Assembly: GCF_014200395.1 (NCBI RefSeq)
Contig: NZ_JACHBS010000001.1
Coordinates: 2,046,001 to 2,110,000 of the forward strand
Reading direction: 5' to 3'
Origin: Microcella frigidaquae
GTDB taxonomy: Bacteria > Actinomycetota > Actinomycetes > Actinomycetales > Microbacteriaceae
DNA length: 64,000 nucleotides
The position numbers were made by a program, and so were the translations under genes. Below, piece after piece: positions 55,126-63,746 of this stretch. The first letter of the stretch is position 1. Every line of letters starts with the position of its first letter. The notes beneath the pieces were generated by a model. The model did not search any database. It saw only the letters and a list, made by a program, of their open reading frames with translations, and was not told the origin of the DNA.

Positions 55126-55968
55126 TCAGCCGCGGTCGGGGAACCCGTGCGGCAAGGCGCTCAGCGTCGGCCGCAGCTCGTCGAGCCGAGCCTGCTCGAG
55201 TCGCAGGGCCGTCGCCTCGCGCTCGCGGCGCAGCGCGGCCACCCCCGCCAGGAACAGCTCGGGGTCGCCGCCCGGCACGGGTGACACGTAGCTCGAGGCC
55301 TCGATGGCGAGGTCGCGGGCGAGGCGCTCGCGCGTAGCCGGCAGGTGCCCGGGCGCTTGGCGCAGGAACTGCGCGATGCGGCGCGACAACGGGTCGGGCA
55401 GGCGGGCGACATCGGCGACGGATGCCCACTCCACCAGCTCGGCGGGAACCCCGAACGCCCCCGACACTGCGGGGGCGACCCGCTCGTACTGGCTGTAGGT
55501 GCCCGCGATCAGGTCGCCGAGCCGCTTCGCGCGCGCGTTCAGCATGGCGACGACGACGGCGAGGCCGCCGAACGTGAACACGATCTCGAACAGGCCGACG
55601 AACGACCGGATCACCGCGTGCCGGAACGCGATGGCGCCGCCGTCGTCGCGCACGATGCGGTCGCCGAGCGCGAGCCGGCCGAGCGACTTGCCCTGCGCGG
55701 CCGTCTCGACGACGGCGGGCAGCAGCACGAGCCCGAGCACGATGCACGCGATCGAGATCGCGGTTCCCAGCTCCTCCGGCACGCCGAGCGCGCCCGCGGC
55801 GGAGAACGCCAGCCACAGCATCCCGGCGGTGACGAGACCGTAGAGGAGGTAGTCGATGATGGCGCCCGCCATGCGCAGCACGACGCTCGTCGGGCGCAGC
55901 TCGAGCGCGACCGCTTCACCGGTGAGCAGCTCGCGCTGGTCGTCGAATGCTGCCTCGGTCGAACTCAT
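55126..55968 (-). CDS. RDD family membrane protein
   Basis: The 280-residue protein has an N-terminal RDD domain: three or four TM helices, with RMAGAIIDYLLYGLV at the start, the GKSLGRLALGDRIVRDDG loop and RAKRLGDLIAGTYSQYERV after the last helix. The C-terminal 110 residues are a soluble helical region. Function is unclear; RDD proteins are proposed transporters. AAGGAGG 7 nt before ATG. Divergent from the SpoIIM gene and in the same neighbourhood as the MoxR/DUF58 genes, a frequent association in actinobacteria. Confidence 0.85.
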   Translation of the reverse strand: MSSTEAAFDDQRELLTGEAVALELRPTSVVLRMAGAIIDYLLYGLVTAGMLWLAFSAAGALGVPEELGTAISIACIVLGLVLLPAVVETAAQGKSLGRLALGDRIVRDDGGAIAFRHAVIRSFVGLFEIVFTFGGLAVVVAMLNARAKRLGDLIAGTYSQYERVAPAVSGAFGVPAELVEWASVADVARLPDPLSRRIAQFLRQAPGHLPATRERLARDLAIEASSYVSPVPGGDPELFLAGVAALRREREATALRLEQARLDELRPTLSALPHGFPDRG

Positions 55969-56007
55969 GCGGCGCCTCCTTGGCTCTCCATGCGATCATC
56001 TCAACAC

Positions 56008-57003
56008 ATGGATCTCGACGCATACTCGACCGCGCACGCTGACGAATGGCAGCGGCTGCGCGAGCTGGCGCGCCAGCGGCGGTTCGCCGGGCGCGACGCC
56101 GATGAGCTCATCGAGCATTATCAGGCCGGCGCTACGCAGCTCTCTGCCATCACGACGAGCGCCGGGCAGGTGGCGCAGGCGGCGACCCTGAGCGTGCTGC
56201 TGTCGCGCGCGCGGCTGCGGTTCACGGGGGCGACGGCCGAGCCGCTCGCCCAGCTCGCGCGGTTCGCGACCCGCGAGGTGCCGGCCGCGCTGTACCGCAT
56301 CCGCTATCTGACGCTCGTGATCGGCGCCCTGTTCGTGATCGTCGGCGCCTTCTCCGCGACCTGGGTGGCGACGACCCCCGGCGTGCTCGCGGCGCTCGGC
56401 CCCTACGACGACCTGCGGCGCTACGCCGAGGAGGATTTCGTCGGCTACTACAGCGCCTCGAGCGAGGCCGTGTTCGGCCTGCAGGTGTTCAGCAACAACG
56501 CGTGGATCGCCGCCCAGTGCGTGGCCTTCGGCATCACCGGGCTGTACGTGCCGTTCGTGCTCTTCCAGAACGCGCAGGGCATCGGCATCAGCGCGGGCAT
56601 CATGGCCGAGTTCGACCGGCTCGACGTGTTCTTCCTGAGCATCCTGCCCCACGGCCAGCTCGAGATCTACGCGATCTTCGTCGCCGGCGCCGGCGGTCTC
56701 ATGATCTTCTGGGCCTGGGTCTCGCCCGGTCCGCGCACGCGGCTCCAGGCGCTCGCCGAGGACGGGCGCGCCCTGTTCGCGATCATCGGCGGCCTCGTCG
56801 CTGCCCTGCTCGTCAGCGGCATCATCGAGGGCTACGTGACGCGCCAGGAGTGGCCCGACGTGATCCGCATCGGCATCGGCACGGTCGCGCTCGGCGCCTT
56901 CCTCCTGTATCAGTGGATGCTCGGGGGCCGGGCCTTCCGCGAGGGCGAGACGGGCGACCTCGACCCGATCAGCCGCGGCGCCCGCGTCGTCGTCGGCGAC
57001 TGA
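56008..57003 (+). CDS. Stage II sporulation protein M (SpoIIM) family membrane protein
   Basis: The 331-residue protein has a soluble helical N-terminal region (1-100) followed by five or six TM helices. SNNAWIAAQCVAFGITGLYV and ILPHGQLEIYAIFVAGAGGL are typical SpoIIM/DUF95 motifs. In non-sporulating actinobacteria these genes accompany RDD, MoxR and DUF58 genes; the role is unknown. The ATG was chosen because the frame upstream runs through the divergent RDD gene. Confidence 0.85.
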   Translation: MDLDAYSTAHADEWQRLRELARQRRFAGRDADELIEHYQAGATQLSAITTSAGQVAQAATLSVLLSRARLRFTGATAEPLAQLARFATREVPAALYRIRYLTLVIGALFVIVGAFSATWVATTPGVLAALGPYDDLRRYAEEDFVGYYSASSEAVFGLQVFSNNAWIAAQCVAFGITGLYVPFVLFQNAQGIGISAGIMAEFDRLDVFFLSILPHGQLEIYAIFVAGAGGLMIFWAWVSPGPRTRLQALAEDGRALFAIIGGLVAALLVSGIIEGYVTRQEWPDVIRIGIGTVALGAFLLYQWMLGGRAFREGETGDLDPISRGARVVVGD

Positions 57004-57326
57004 GCCGCCCGCCCCCCCGCACCCCACGCATGCCCCACCGGGCAACCCGACTTTCTTCACCGAGCACGTCCTCTCGCGGCACCGTGCGAGCCCGGCGCGT
57101 TTGCCGAGTTCGACCTCATCGCCGCGCGATCCTTCTCGCCGCGCCGAGCCTTCCGGTCGCGGTGGACATGAGCCGGAGCGCCTTCCAGATCTGCGGATCA
57201 ACATGAATCAACATCAGGTGCATCCGCAGATCTGGAAGCGACCGCCAGACCATTCCTGAGGAGGCCTGGGTCGAGCCTGTGGCGCCTCGCGTGCGAGCGC
57301 AGTGCAGCGCAGTGCAGGGCTGCGCC
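57004..57326. other. 323 bp intergenic region with a long inverted repeat
   Basis: This gap between converging SpoIIM and DUF58 genes contains no gene I can support. Its main feature is a 17 bp inverted repeat at 57182-57238. Nearby there is a small direct repeat (GTGCAGCGCA-type, 57299-57315). Confidence 0.6.
57182..57238. repeat. 17 bp perfect inverted repeat with 23 nt loop
   Basis: CTTCCAGATCTGCGGAT (57182-57198) is repeated in reverse complement at 57222-57238. The loop contains ATCAACAT twice in direct order (57197-57204 and 57207-57214). It could be a bidirectional terminator, but it lacks T-runs and has a large structured loop, which also fits a dispersed palindromic repeat. Confidence 0.7.
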
Positions 57327-58664
57327 CTAGAGTCGCCCGGCGGCCTTGTAGGCGAGGTACCGGTCGGCGACGGCCGGGGGCAGGTCGAGCGGCGCCGCGC
57401 TGACGACGTCGCCGCCGAGGCGGCGCACGGCGGCGGCGACGCGCTCGGCGTCGAGCAGAGCGCGCTCGGCGGCGGCCGCCCGGTAGACGGCGGCCCGGTC
57501 ATCCCGCACCGCGGCGGCCTCGAGCACACCGGGGTCGGTGACGGCGGCGACGAGCACGAGGTGCCGGGTCGTCAGCTGGGGCAGCATCGCCAGCAGCGAG
57601 CGCGTCGCGCCCGGCGACTCGAGCGGAACGCACAGCACGACCAGCGACCGCTGCGTCGTCATCGACCGCACCAGGCTCGGCACGGCCGTGTAGTCGGTCT
57701 CGATCAGCTCGGGCTCGACGGGGGCCATCATCTCGACGAGTTTCGGCAGCAGGGCCGCTCCGCGCGCGCCCTGCACGCGCCCGCGCACGCGCCGGTCGAA
57801 CACGGCGACGTCGACACGGTCGCCCGCCCGGTCGGCGAGCGCGGCCAGCAGCAGGGTCGACTCGAAAGCGGTGTCAATGCGCGTCTCGTCGGCGATACGG
57901 GCAGCGGAGGTGCGCCCCGAGTCGACGATGACGACCACGTGCCGGTCGCGCTCGGGCCGCCAGGTGCGCACCATGAGCGTCTGACCGGCTCGTCCGCCCG
58001 GCCCCGGCTCACCCGAGCGTCGCGCCGTCGCCCGCCAGTCGATCGAGCGCACGTCGTCGCCGCGCACGTACTCGCGCAGGCTGTCGAACTCGGTGCCCTG
58101 GCCGCGCACCATCACGCTCGTGCGGCCGTCGAGCTCGCGCAGCCGCGCCAGCCGCGAGGGCAGGTGCTTGCGCGCGGCGAACTCGGGCAGAACCGTGATC
58201 GATCCCGGCAGCCGGATGCTCGCCTGCCGCTCGGCCAGCCGCAACGGCCCTCGTGCCCGCACGGTGACGTGCAGCGCCCGGCGCTCGCCGCGGCGCCACG
58301 GCGTGAGCTCGGTGACCACCGCCCGGCGCTCGCCCGGCGGCACGAGCACGGCATGGCGCGTGGGTCGGGCACCCGCCGAGGGTTCCCACGCGTCGCGCAG
58401 GCGCCCGCGCAGCACGCGCCGGGAGGGGTTCGTGATGAGCAGGGTCGCTCGGGCGGTCTCGGTGAGCCGCACGCGGGCATCCGTCTGCCGGTGCAGCCGC
58501 AGCGCGCGCGGCGAGGCGGCGAGGGCAAGGTCGAGCCCCGCGAGCACGGCGCACAGGGTCAACCAGCCGAGCAGCACGAGCCCGGCGGGCGCGACCGTCG
58601 ACAGCGCGACGACGGGCACGGCGCCGACGGCGACGAGCAGCACGAACCAGCCGGTGAGCGCCAT
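57327..58664 (-). CDS. DUF58 domain protein
   Basis: The 445-residue protein has two TM helices at the N-terminus (residues 3-22 and 27-50) and the DUF58 motif REYVRGDDVRSIDWRATARR (about residues 207-226), followed by a VWA-like fold starting RHVVVIVDSGRTSAARI. Works with MoxR ATPases, which are chaperone-like. Lies 19 nt after moxR in the operon GDPD-membrane/DUF4129/DUF4350/moxR/DUF58. Confidence 0.9.
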   Translation of the reverse strand: MALTGWFVLLVAVGAVPVVALSTVAPAGLVLLGWLTLCAVLAGLDLALAASPRALRLHRQTDARVRLTETARATLLITNPSRRVLRGRLRDAWEPSAGARPTRHAVLVPPGERRAVVTELTPWRRGERRALHVTVRARGPLRLAERQASIRLPGSITVLPEFAARKHLPSRLARLRELDGRTSVMVRGQGTEFDSLREYVRGDDVRSIDWRATARRSGEPGPGGRAGQTLMVRTWRPERDRHVVVIVDSGRTSAARIADETRIDTAFESTLLLAALADRAGDRVDVAVFDRRVRGRVQGARGAALLPKLVEMMAPVEPELIETDYTAVPSLVRSMTTQRSLVVLCVPLESPGATRSLLAMLPQLTTRHLVLVAAVTDPGVLEAAAVRDDRAAVYRAAAAERALLDAERVAAAVRRLGGDVVSAAPLDLPPAVADRYLAYKAAGRL

Positions 58665-58683
58665 GGTCAGTTGTGGAACAGCA

Positions 58684-59655
58684 TCAGAGGGGCACCTGCA
58701 CCTGCTGCACGATCGAGCGCAGAATCGTGTCGGCCGAGACGCCCTCGAGCTCGGCCTCGGGGCGCAGGCCGATGCGGTGCCGCCAGACCGGCAGCAGCAT
58801 CTGCTGCACGTGGTCGGGCGTGATCGCCTCGGCGCCCTGCAGCCAGGCCCAGGCCTTGGTGGCGGCGAGCAGCGCGGTCGAGCCGCGCGGGCTGACGCCG
58901 AGCTTCACCGAGGGGCTCTGGCGCGTGGCGCGGGCAAGGTCGACGAGGTAGCCGAGCAGTTCGGGGGTCGCGCGCACCTCGCCGACGAGGGCGCGGGCGG
59001 CGATGATCTGCTCGGCGGTGACGACCGCCTGCACGCCCGCAGCGGCGAGGTCGCGCGGGTCGAAACCGTCGGCGTGCCGCTGCATGACCTCGACCTCGGC
59101 GTCGCGCGCCGGCAGGTCGAGCACGAGCTTGAGCAGGAAGCGGTCGAGCTGCGCCTCGGGCAGCGTGTACGTGCCCTCGTACTCGACGGGGTTCTGCGTG
59201 GCTGCGACCATGAACGGGCGGGGCAGCGGGTGCGTCTCGCCGTCGATCGAGACCTGGCGCTCCTCCATGGCCTCGAGCAGCGCCGACTGGGTCTTCGGGG
59301 GCGTGCGGTTGATCTCGTCGGCGAGCAGGATGTTCGTGAACACCGGACCGCGCCGGAACTCGAAGTCGCCCGCCTTCGCGTCGTAGACGACCGAGCCGGT
59401 GACGTCGCCCGGCATGAGGTCGGGGGTGAACTGCACGCGCGTGGTGCGCAGGTCGAGCGCCGCGCTGAGGGACCGCACGAGCAGCGTCTTCGCCACGCCC
59501 GGCACACCCTCGAGCAGCACATGTCCGCCGGTGAGCAGCGCCACGATGAGGCCGCTGACGGCGCCGTCCTGGCCCACGACGGCCTTGCCCACCTCGGCTC
59601 GCACCCGCCCGAAGGCGTCGCGCAGCTCGGCGTCGGTCATAGAAGTCGTCGTCAT
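58684..59655 (-). CDS. MoxR family AAA+ ATPase
   Basis: The 323-residue ATPase has Walker A GVPGVAKT (50-57), Walker B and following ILLADEINRTPPKTQSALLE, sensor 1 MVAATQNPVEYEGTYTLPEA, and the family's C-terminal lid. MoxR proteins act as chaperones maturing partner complexes, with DUF58/VWA proteins as adaptors. The start overlaps the DUF4350 stop (ATGA). Confidence 0.93.
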   Translation of the reverse strand: MTTTSMTDAELRDAFGRVRAEVGKAVVGQDGAVSGLIVALLTGGHVLLEGVPGVAKTLLVRSLSAALDLRTTRVQFTPDLMPGDVTGSVVYDAKAGDFEFRRGPVFTNILLADEINRTPPKTQSALLEAMEERQVSIDGETHPLPRPFMVAATQNPVEYEGTYTLPEAQLDRFLLKLVLDLPARDAEVEVMQRHADGFDPRDLAAAGVQAVVTAEQIIAARALVGEVRATPELLGYLVDLARATRQSPSVKLGVSPRGSTALLAATKAWAWLQGAEAITPDHVQQMLLPVWRHRIGLRPEAELEGVSADTILRSIVQQVQVPL

Positions 59656-61040
59656 GCGTCCATTCTTCCTGTCGGTTCGGTGGCGGTGCTCGTGCTGATG
59701 GTGGTGGTGGTGCCGGATCCGGAGCCGCCGCTCGGGAAGTCCTCGAGCCCGACCCGCCGCGCGACGAGCCGCTCGAGCTCGAGCAGCTGATCGCTGAGGG
59801 CGACCAGCTCGCGGTCGGTGGCGGGCTCGCGGTCGATGAGCAGTGCGCGCACCACGGCCGCGTCGCGCCCGGTGATGCCGACGACGGCGGTGACGATGTC
59901 GTCGACCCCGGCGGCGCGGCCGAGCGCGAGGCCCTCGGCGAGCCGCCGCAGCGTGCCGACCCGCAGCGCGTCGAGCGCCCGAAGCCGCGAGCCCTCGCGC
60001 GCGTAGAGCCGCGCGCGGCCCTCCATCGTCTCCGTCGTCTTGACCGTCACCGGCAGGTTCTCGATGACGACCGGGCCGAAGCGCCGCCCGCGCCAGAACG
60101 CGGCGGCGAGCCCGACGAGCACGGCCAGCCAGGCGAGCGGGTTCAGCCAGTCGGGGGTGAGCTCGGCGGGGCTCGGCGCGGTCGCGTCGGCCGGGCTCGG
60201 CTGGTACCAGACGAGCGTCGGGTGCTCGCCGAGCAGCCCGAGCGCGAGGGCCGCGTTGCCGGCCCGGGTGATCTCGCCGTTCTGCAGCACTGTCGCGGCG
60301 CCGAGCACGCTGACGTCGCCGGTCGCCTCACCCGCCCCAGAGCCTGCGCCATCACCCTCCCCGAGCCGGATCAGCCCCGCGCCCGCCTCGCCCGCGTCGA
60401 AGCAGACGAGGCCCTCGAGCGTGCTGTACCCGATGCCGTCGGCACGGATGCTCTCCGCACGCTGCGCGGCCGGCAGCGGGCATCCGGCCGCCAGTTCGAT
60501 GCCGCCCGCGACGGGTGCGTCGTCGGCGTCGACCGCGAGCGCGCCTGCGGTGAGGGCGTCGATGCGCAGGGCATCGAGCGCCGCCTGCGAGGGCTGCACG
60601 AGAACCAGGTGCTCGGCCGCACCGAGCAGCTGCGGCCACTGGGTGTCGTCGAGGATCTCCCGCACGTCGGCGACGAGCAACGTGGCACCCGCCCCGGCAG
60701 GCGACTCGGCCGCCGACTCCGCGGCCTCGAGCGCGGCGCTCAGCCGGTCGACCTCGACGACCTCGACTCCGGCGTCGCGCAGCACCTCGACGACGGCGCG
60801 CGAGCCGACCGGGGCCGTCTCGGCGGCGCCGAACGGCCTCGGTTCGCGGGCGGCCCCGTTGACGGCGAGCAGCACCACGCCGAGCACGATGAGCCCGGCG
60901 GTCACGATCGCCCAGTAGAGCGAGCGCCGCACCGAGCGCCGCACGGTCGGGGTCATGACGAGCGCGGAGAGTTCGCTGTTCAGGTCGGCATCGAGACCGG
61001 AGGCCCTGCCGGCGCCGGGCCGCGTGACGGGCGCGCTCAT
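59652..61040 (-). CDS. DUF4350 domain membrane protein
   Basis: This 462-residue protein has an N-terminal TM helix (about 40-62), an extracytoplasmic DUF4350 domain (LRDAGVEVVEVDRLSAALEA and following), a second TM helix near 305-322 and a cytoplasmic C-terminal region. Conserved member of the MoxR operon; function unknown. ATG start overlaps the DUF4129 stop by 4 bp. Confidence 0.85.
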   Translation of the reverse strand: MSAPVTRPGAGRASGLDADLNSELSALVMTPTVRRSVRRSLYWAIVTAGLIVLGVVLLAVNGAAREPRPFGAAETAPVGSRAVVEVLRDAGVEVVEVDRLSAALEAAESAAESPAGAGATLLVADVREILDDTQWPQLLGAAEHLVLVQPSQAALDALRIDALTAGALAVDADDAPVAGGIELAAGCPLPAAQRAESIRADGIGYSTLEGLVCFDAGEAGAGLIRLGEGDGAGSGAGEATGDVSVLGAATVLQNGEITRAGNAALALGLLGEHPTLVWYQPSPADATAPSPAELTPDWLNPLAWLAVLVGLAAAFWRGRRFGPVVIENLPVTVKTTETMEGRARLYAREGSRLRALDALRVGTLRRLAEGLALGRAAGVDDIVTAVVGITGRDAAVVRALLIDREPATDRELVALSDQLLELERLVARRVGLEDFPSGGSGSGTTTTISTSTATEPTGRMDA

Positions 61041-61735
61041 GCCGGCACCGTCCCGGGCAGGTCGGCCAGCTCGGCGAGCGGCGCGGGCGCGGCCTCGAGC
61101 CGCTCGTCGAGCGCGCGCACCAGCGCGTAGTCGTCGGCGGTTCCGGCCCGCTCGAAGTAGCGCACGCCGTCGAAGCGGTCGGCGGCCGCCTCGAGTGCCG
61201 CGGACTCGGCAGGGAACACCCGACCGGCGGTGCGGGCGAACCCGTGCGCGGTCGTGCCGGGCAGTGCCGGCACCAGGGTGCGCTCGTCGAGGGCGCGAGC
61301 CACCGCACGGTAGCGGTCGGCGATCGCGCGCGCCCAGTCGCCGCTGCTCGCGGCCCGCTCGGCGTCGCGCCGCAGCTGCCGGGCTGTGCGGCGGTCCCGG
61401 TCGCCGAGCAGCTCGACGCCGACCCCGCTGCGGGCCCGCCAGCGCGGCACCCCGTAGATGAGGATCGCCGCGGCGATGGCGGCGGCGAGCAGGATGCCCC
61501 CGACCAGCAGCGCGATGGCCGGCACCCCGTCGCCCTCGGCCAGGCGCAGCGACCCGAACCAGTCGAGCACCGCCTGCGAGAGCAGGTCGAACCAGCTCGG
61601 CTGGCTCTCGGCGTAGGCCGGGTCGCTGAGCTCATCGAGCAGCAGCTCGCGGGCATCCGGAGCGTCGGGCTCGACCGGAACCCCGAGGGCCGGGGAGATC
61701 CGTGCGGCCAGGCCCAGCGCAGCGGCGAGCGTCAC
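61037..61735 (-). CDS. DUF4129 domain membrane protein
   Basis: The 232-residue protein has a signal/TM start, one central TM helix (VPAIALLVGGILLAAAIAAA) and a C-terminal DUF4129 domain with WARAIADRYRAVARALDERT and HGFARTAG. The same arrangement accompanies MoxR-DUF58 in many actinobacteria. GTG start overlaps the previous gene's stop (GTGA). Confidence 0.85.
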   Translation of the reverse strand: MTLAAALGLAARISPALGVPVEPDAPDARELLLDELSDPAYAESQPSWFDLLSQAVLDWFGSLRLAEGDGVPAIALLVGGILLAAAIAAAILIYGVPRWRARSGVGVELLGDRDRRTARQLRRDAERAASSGDWARAIADRYRAVARALDERTLVPALPGTTAHGFARTAGRVFPAESAALEAAADRFDGVRYFERAGTADDYALVRALDERLEAAPAPLAELADLPGTVPA

Positions 61736-62934
61736 GGAGCCGATGGTCCGGTCGCGCGCTGGTAGGGGTCGGCCGCGGCGCCGCCGGCCGCGCGCTGCTC
61801 GACGAAGCGCTGCAGCTCGAGGTCGAGGCCCTCGGTGCGCATGCGGCGGTCGATGTAGAGCAGCGAGCTCGCGGCCGTGGTCAGCACCGACCCGATCGCG
61901 CCCACCACCGCGGTGATCGCGATGACGGCGATGTTCAGCACGATGAAGAGGGTCAGGTCGGTCTCGACCTCGCCGGCTGGGTTGACGAGCGGCGCGGCGA
62001 AGGTGAGCCCCAGCTGGAACGGCGTCGTGACGATGCTCGCCGCGATGTTCACCATGACGCTGACGAGCAGCAGGATCCCGAGCACGCGCCAGAACGCTCC
62101 GCGCACCAGGCGCCACGAGCGCCGGGCGGCCTCCATCAGCGGCAGGCGCTCGATCATCAGGGATGCGGGAACGAAGGCGAGCTTCGTGGCGACGAACGCG
62201 CTCACCACGATGAGAGCGAGCACCCCGAGCAGCACGACCGCCACGCCGGCGAGCGCGAGCAGGGGATCGCCGGGCAGGAAGAATCCGATGCTCAGGGCGA
62301 TGAGCAGGCCCACGCCGAGCCCGACCGCGAGGCCGAGCAGCGCCGTCCAGCCGATGAGCGCCCACCAGCGGCCTCGGCCGAGGGCGATGAGCTCGCGCAG
62401 CGTGCGCTTCTCGCCGAGGGTGGCCCGCGCCACCTCGATCGAGATGATGCCCTGCAGGAGCGCCTGGGCGACGACCGAGATCGCCACGGCGAGCAGGCCG
62501 GCCACGATCGTCAGCCCGATGGTGCCGACCAGGATGGTGTCGGCATCGGCGGAGCTCGCGCGCGCAGCCCGATCGAGGCCGGAGAACACGATGACGGTGC
62601 TGATGCCCGTCGAGAGGAAGACGACGAGGGCGTTGAGCAGCAGGGCGGCCCCGAAGGTCGGCCGCGGGTTGCGCCGCAGCACCTGGAAGCACGCACCGAG
62701 CACGGTGCCGAAGTCGAGCGGCCGCAACGGGATCAGCCCCGGCTTCGGCGGGGGAGTCCAGCCGGTCGTGCCCGCGGGGGTCGGGGCGCCGCCGAAGGGC
62801 GCGCCCCCGTCGGCCGGTCCGTACGGGGTCGCACCGGGGGTGGGCGATGCCCCCGCGCCGGATGTCCCGCTCGGGCCGGTCGTCGGCTGCGGCTCGCCGC
62901 CGCCGGGTGCTGCCCAGGAGGTGCTGTCGCTCAC
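61732..62934 (-). CDS. Glycerophosphoryl diester phosphodiesterase membrane-domain protein
   Basis: The 400-residue protein has a Pro/Gly/Thr-rich cytoplasmic N-terminal tail (1-65), then the LIPLRPLDFGTVLGACFQVL motif and six or more TM helices. This is the pattern of the GDPDase-membrane domain, without the catalytic phosphodiesterase part. First gene of the minus-strand MoxR operon, GTG start. Function unknown; possibly membrane shaping or transport. Confidence 0.8.
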   Translation of the reverse strand: MSDSTSWAAPGGGEPQPTTGPSGTSGAGASPTPGATPYGPADGGAPFGGAPTPAGTTGWTPPPKPGLIPLRPLDFGTVLGACFQVLRRNPRPTFGAALLLNALVVFLSTGISTVIVFSGLDRAARASSADADTILVGTIGLTIVAGLLAVAISVVAQALLQGIISIEVARATLGEKRTLRELIALGRGRWWALIGWTALLGLAVGLGVGLLIALSIGFFLPGDPLLALAGVAVVLLGVLALIVVSAFVATKLAFVPASLMIERLPLMEAARRSWRLVRGAFWRVLGILLLVSVMVNIAASIVTTPFQLGLTFAAPLVNPAGEVETDLTLFIVLNIAVIAITAVVGAIGSVLTTAASSLLYIDRRMRTEGLDLELQRFVEQRAAGGAAADPYQRATGPSAP

Positions 62935-63011
62935 GGTCCGCCCTTCGTACGTGCCCGGTCGTGCCCGATCGGTGCCCGAGGTCTGCTCAGGCGTATGGTG
63001 TCACACTCGTC

Positions 63012-63017
63012 TAGGCT
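63012..63017 (+). promoter_or_regulatory. TAGGCT -10 box of mtrA
   Basis: TAGGCT 28 nt before the mtrA ATG; unlike the others this one leaves room for a leader with GGAGG. Confidence 0.55.
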
Positions 63018-63045
63018 GGCGGTGACGGAGAACCGGAGGCCAGCC

Positions 63046-63726
63046 ATGACCGCGCGCATCCTCGTTGTCGATGATGACGCCGCCATCGCCGAGATGGTCG
63101 GCATCGTCCTGCGCGGAGAGGGCTTCGATCCGCACTTCTCCTACGACGGTCCGGCCGCCATCGAGGCCTTCGCGAGCGTCAAGCCCGACCTGGTGCTGCT
63201 CGATCTCATGCTGCCGGGCATGGACGGTATCGAGGTGTGTACGCGGATCCGTGAGACCAGCGGCACGCCGATCATCATGCTCACCGCGAAGAGCGACTCG
63301 ACCGACGTCGTGCGCGGGCTCGAGAGCGGTGCCGACGACTACGTCGTGAAGCCGTTCAATCCGAAAGAGCTGGTAGCGCGCATCCGCACCCGGCTGCGCC
63401 CCGCCGCGCAGTCGTCGGTCGAGCGCCTGCCGATCGGCGACCTCATCATCGACGTCACCGGGCACGAGGTCACGCGGGATGGCGTGCCGATCGCCCTGAC
63501 CCCGCTCGAGTTCGACCTGCTGCTCGCGCTCGCCATGAAGCCCAACCAGGTCTTCACGCGCGAGATGCTGCTCGAGCAGGTGTGGGGCTACCAGTACAAG
63601 GCCGATACCCGCCTGGTCAACGTGCACGTGCAGCGGCTGCGCGCCAAGGTCGAGCTCGACGCCGACAACCCGCGCATCGTCATGACCGTGCGCGGCGTGG
63701 GCTACCGGGCCGGCACGGCCCGCTGA
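63046..63726 (+). CDS. mtrA: Response regulator MtrA
   Basis: The 226-residue OmpR-type regulator has a receiver domain with acidic pocket DDD (9-11), phosphorylation site Asp53 (LVLLDLMLPGMDG), the MLTAK switch and the KPFNPKE lysine. The winged-helix domain has LTPLEFDLLLALAMKPNQVF and the final VRGVGYRAG. Near identity in feel to mycobacterial MtrA, an essential regulator of cell-wall and division genes. GGAGG lies 5 nt before ATG 63046; an in-frame GTG at 63022 is a second option. Confidence 0.96.
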   Translation: MTARILVVDDDAAIAEMVGIVLRGEGFDPHFSYDGPAAIEAFASVKPDLVLLDLMLPGMDGIEVCTRIRETSGTPIIMLTAKSDSTDVVRGLESGADDYVVKPFNPKELVARIRTRLRPAAQSSVERLPIGDLIIDVTGHEVTRDGVPIALTPLEFDLLLALAMKPNQVFTREMLLEQVWGYQYKADTRLVNVHVQRLRAKVELDADNPRIVMTVRGVGYRAGTAR

Positions 63727-63746
63727 TCGCGGGGCGCCGGTACGGG

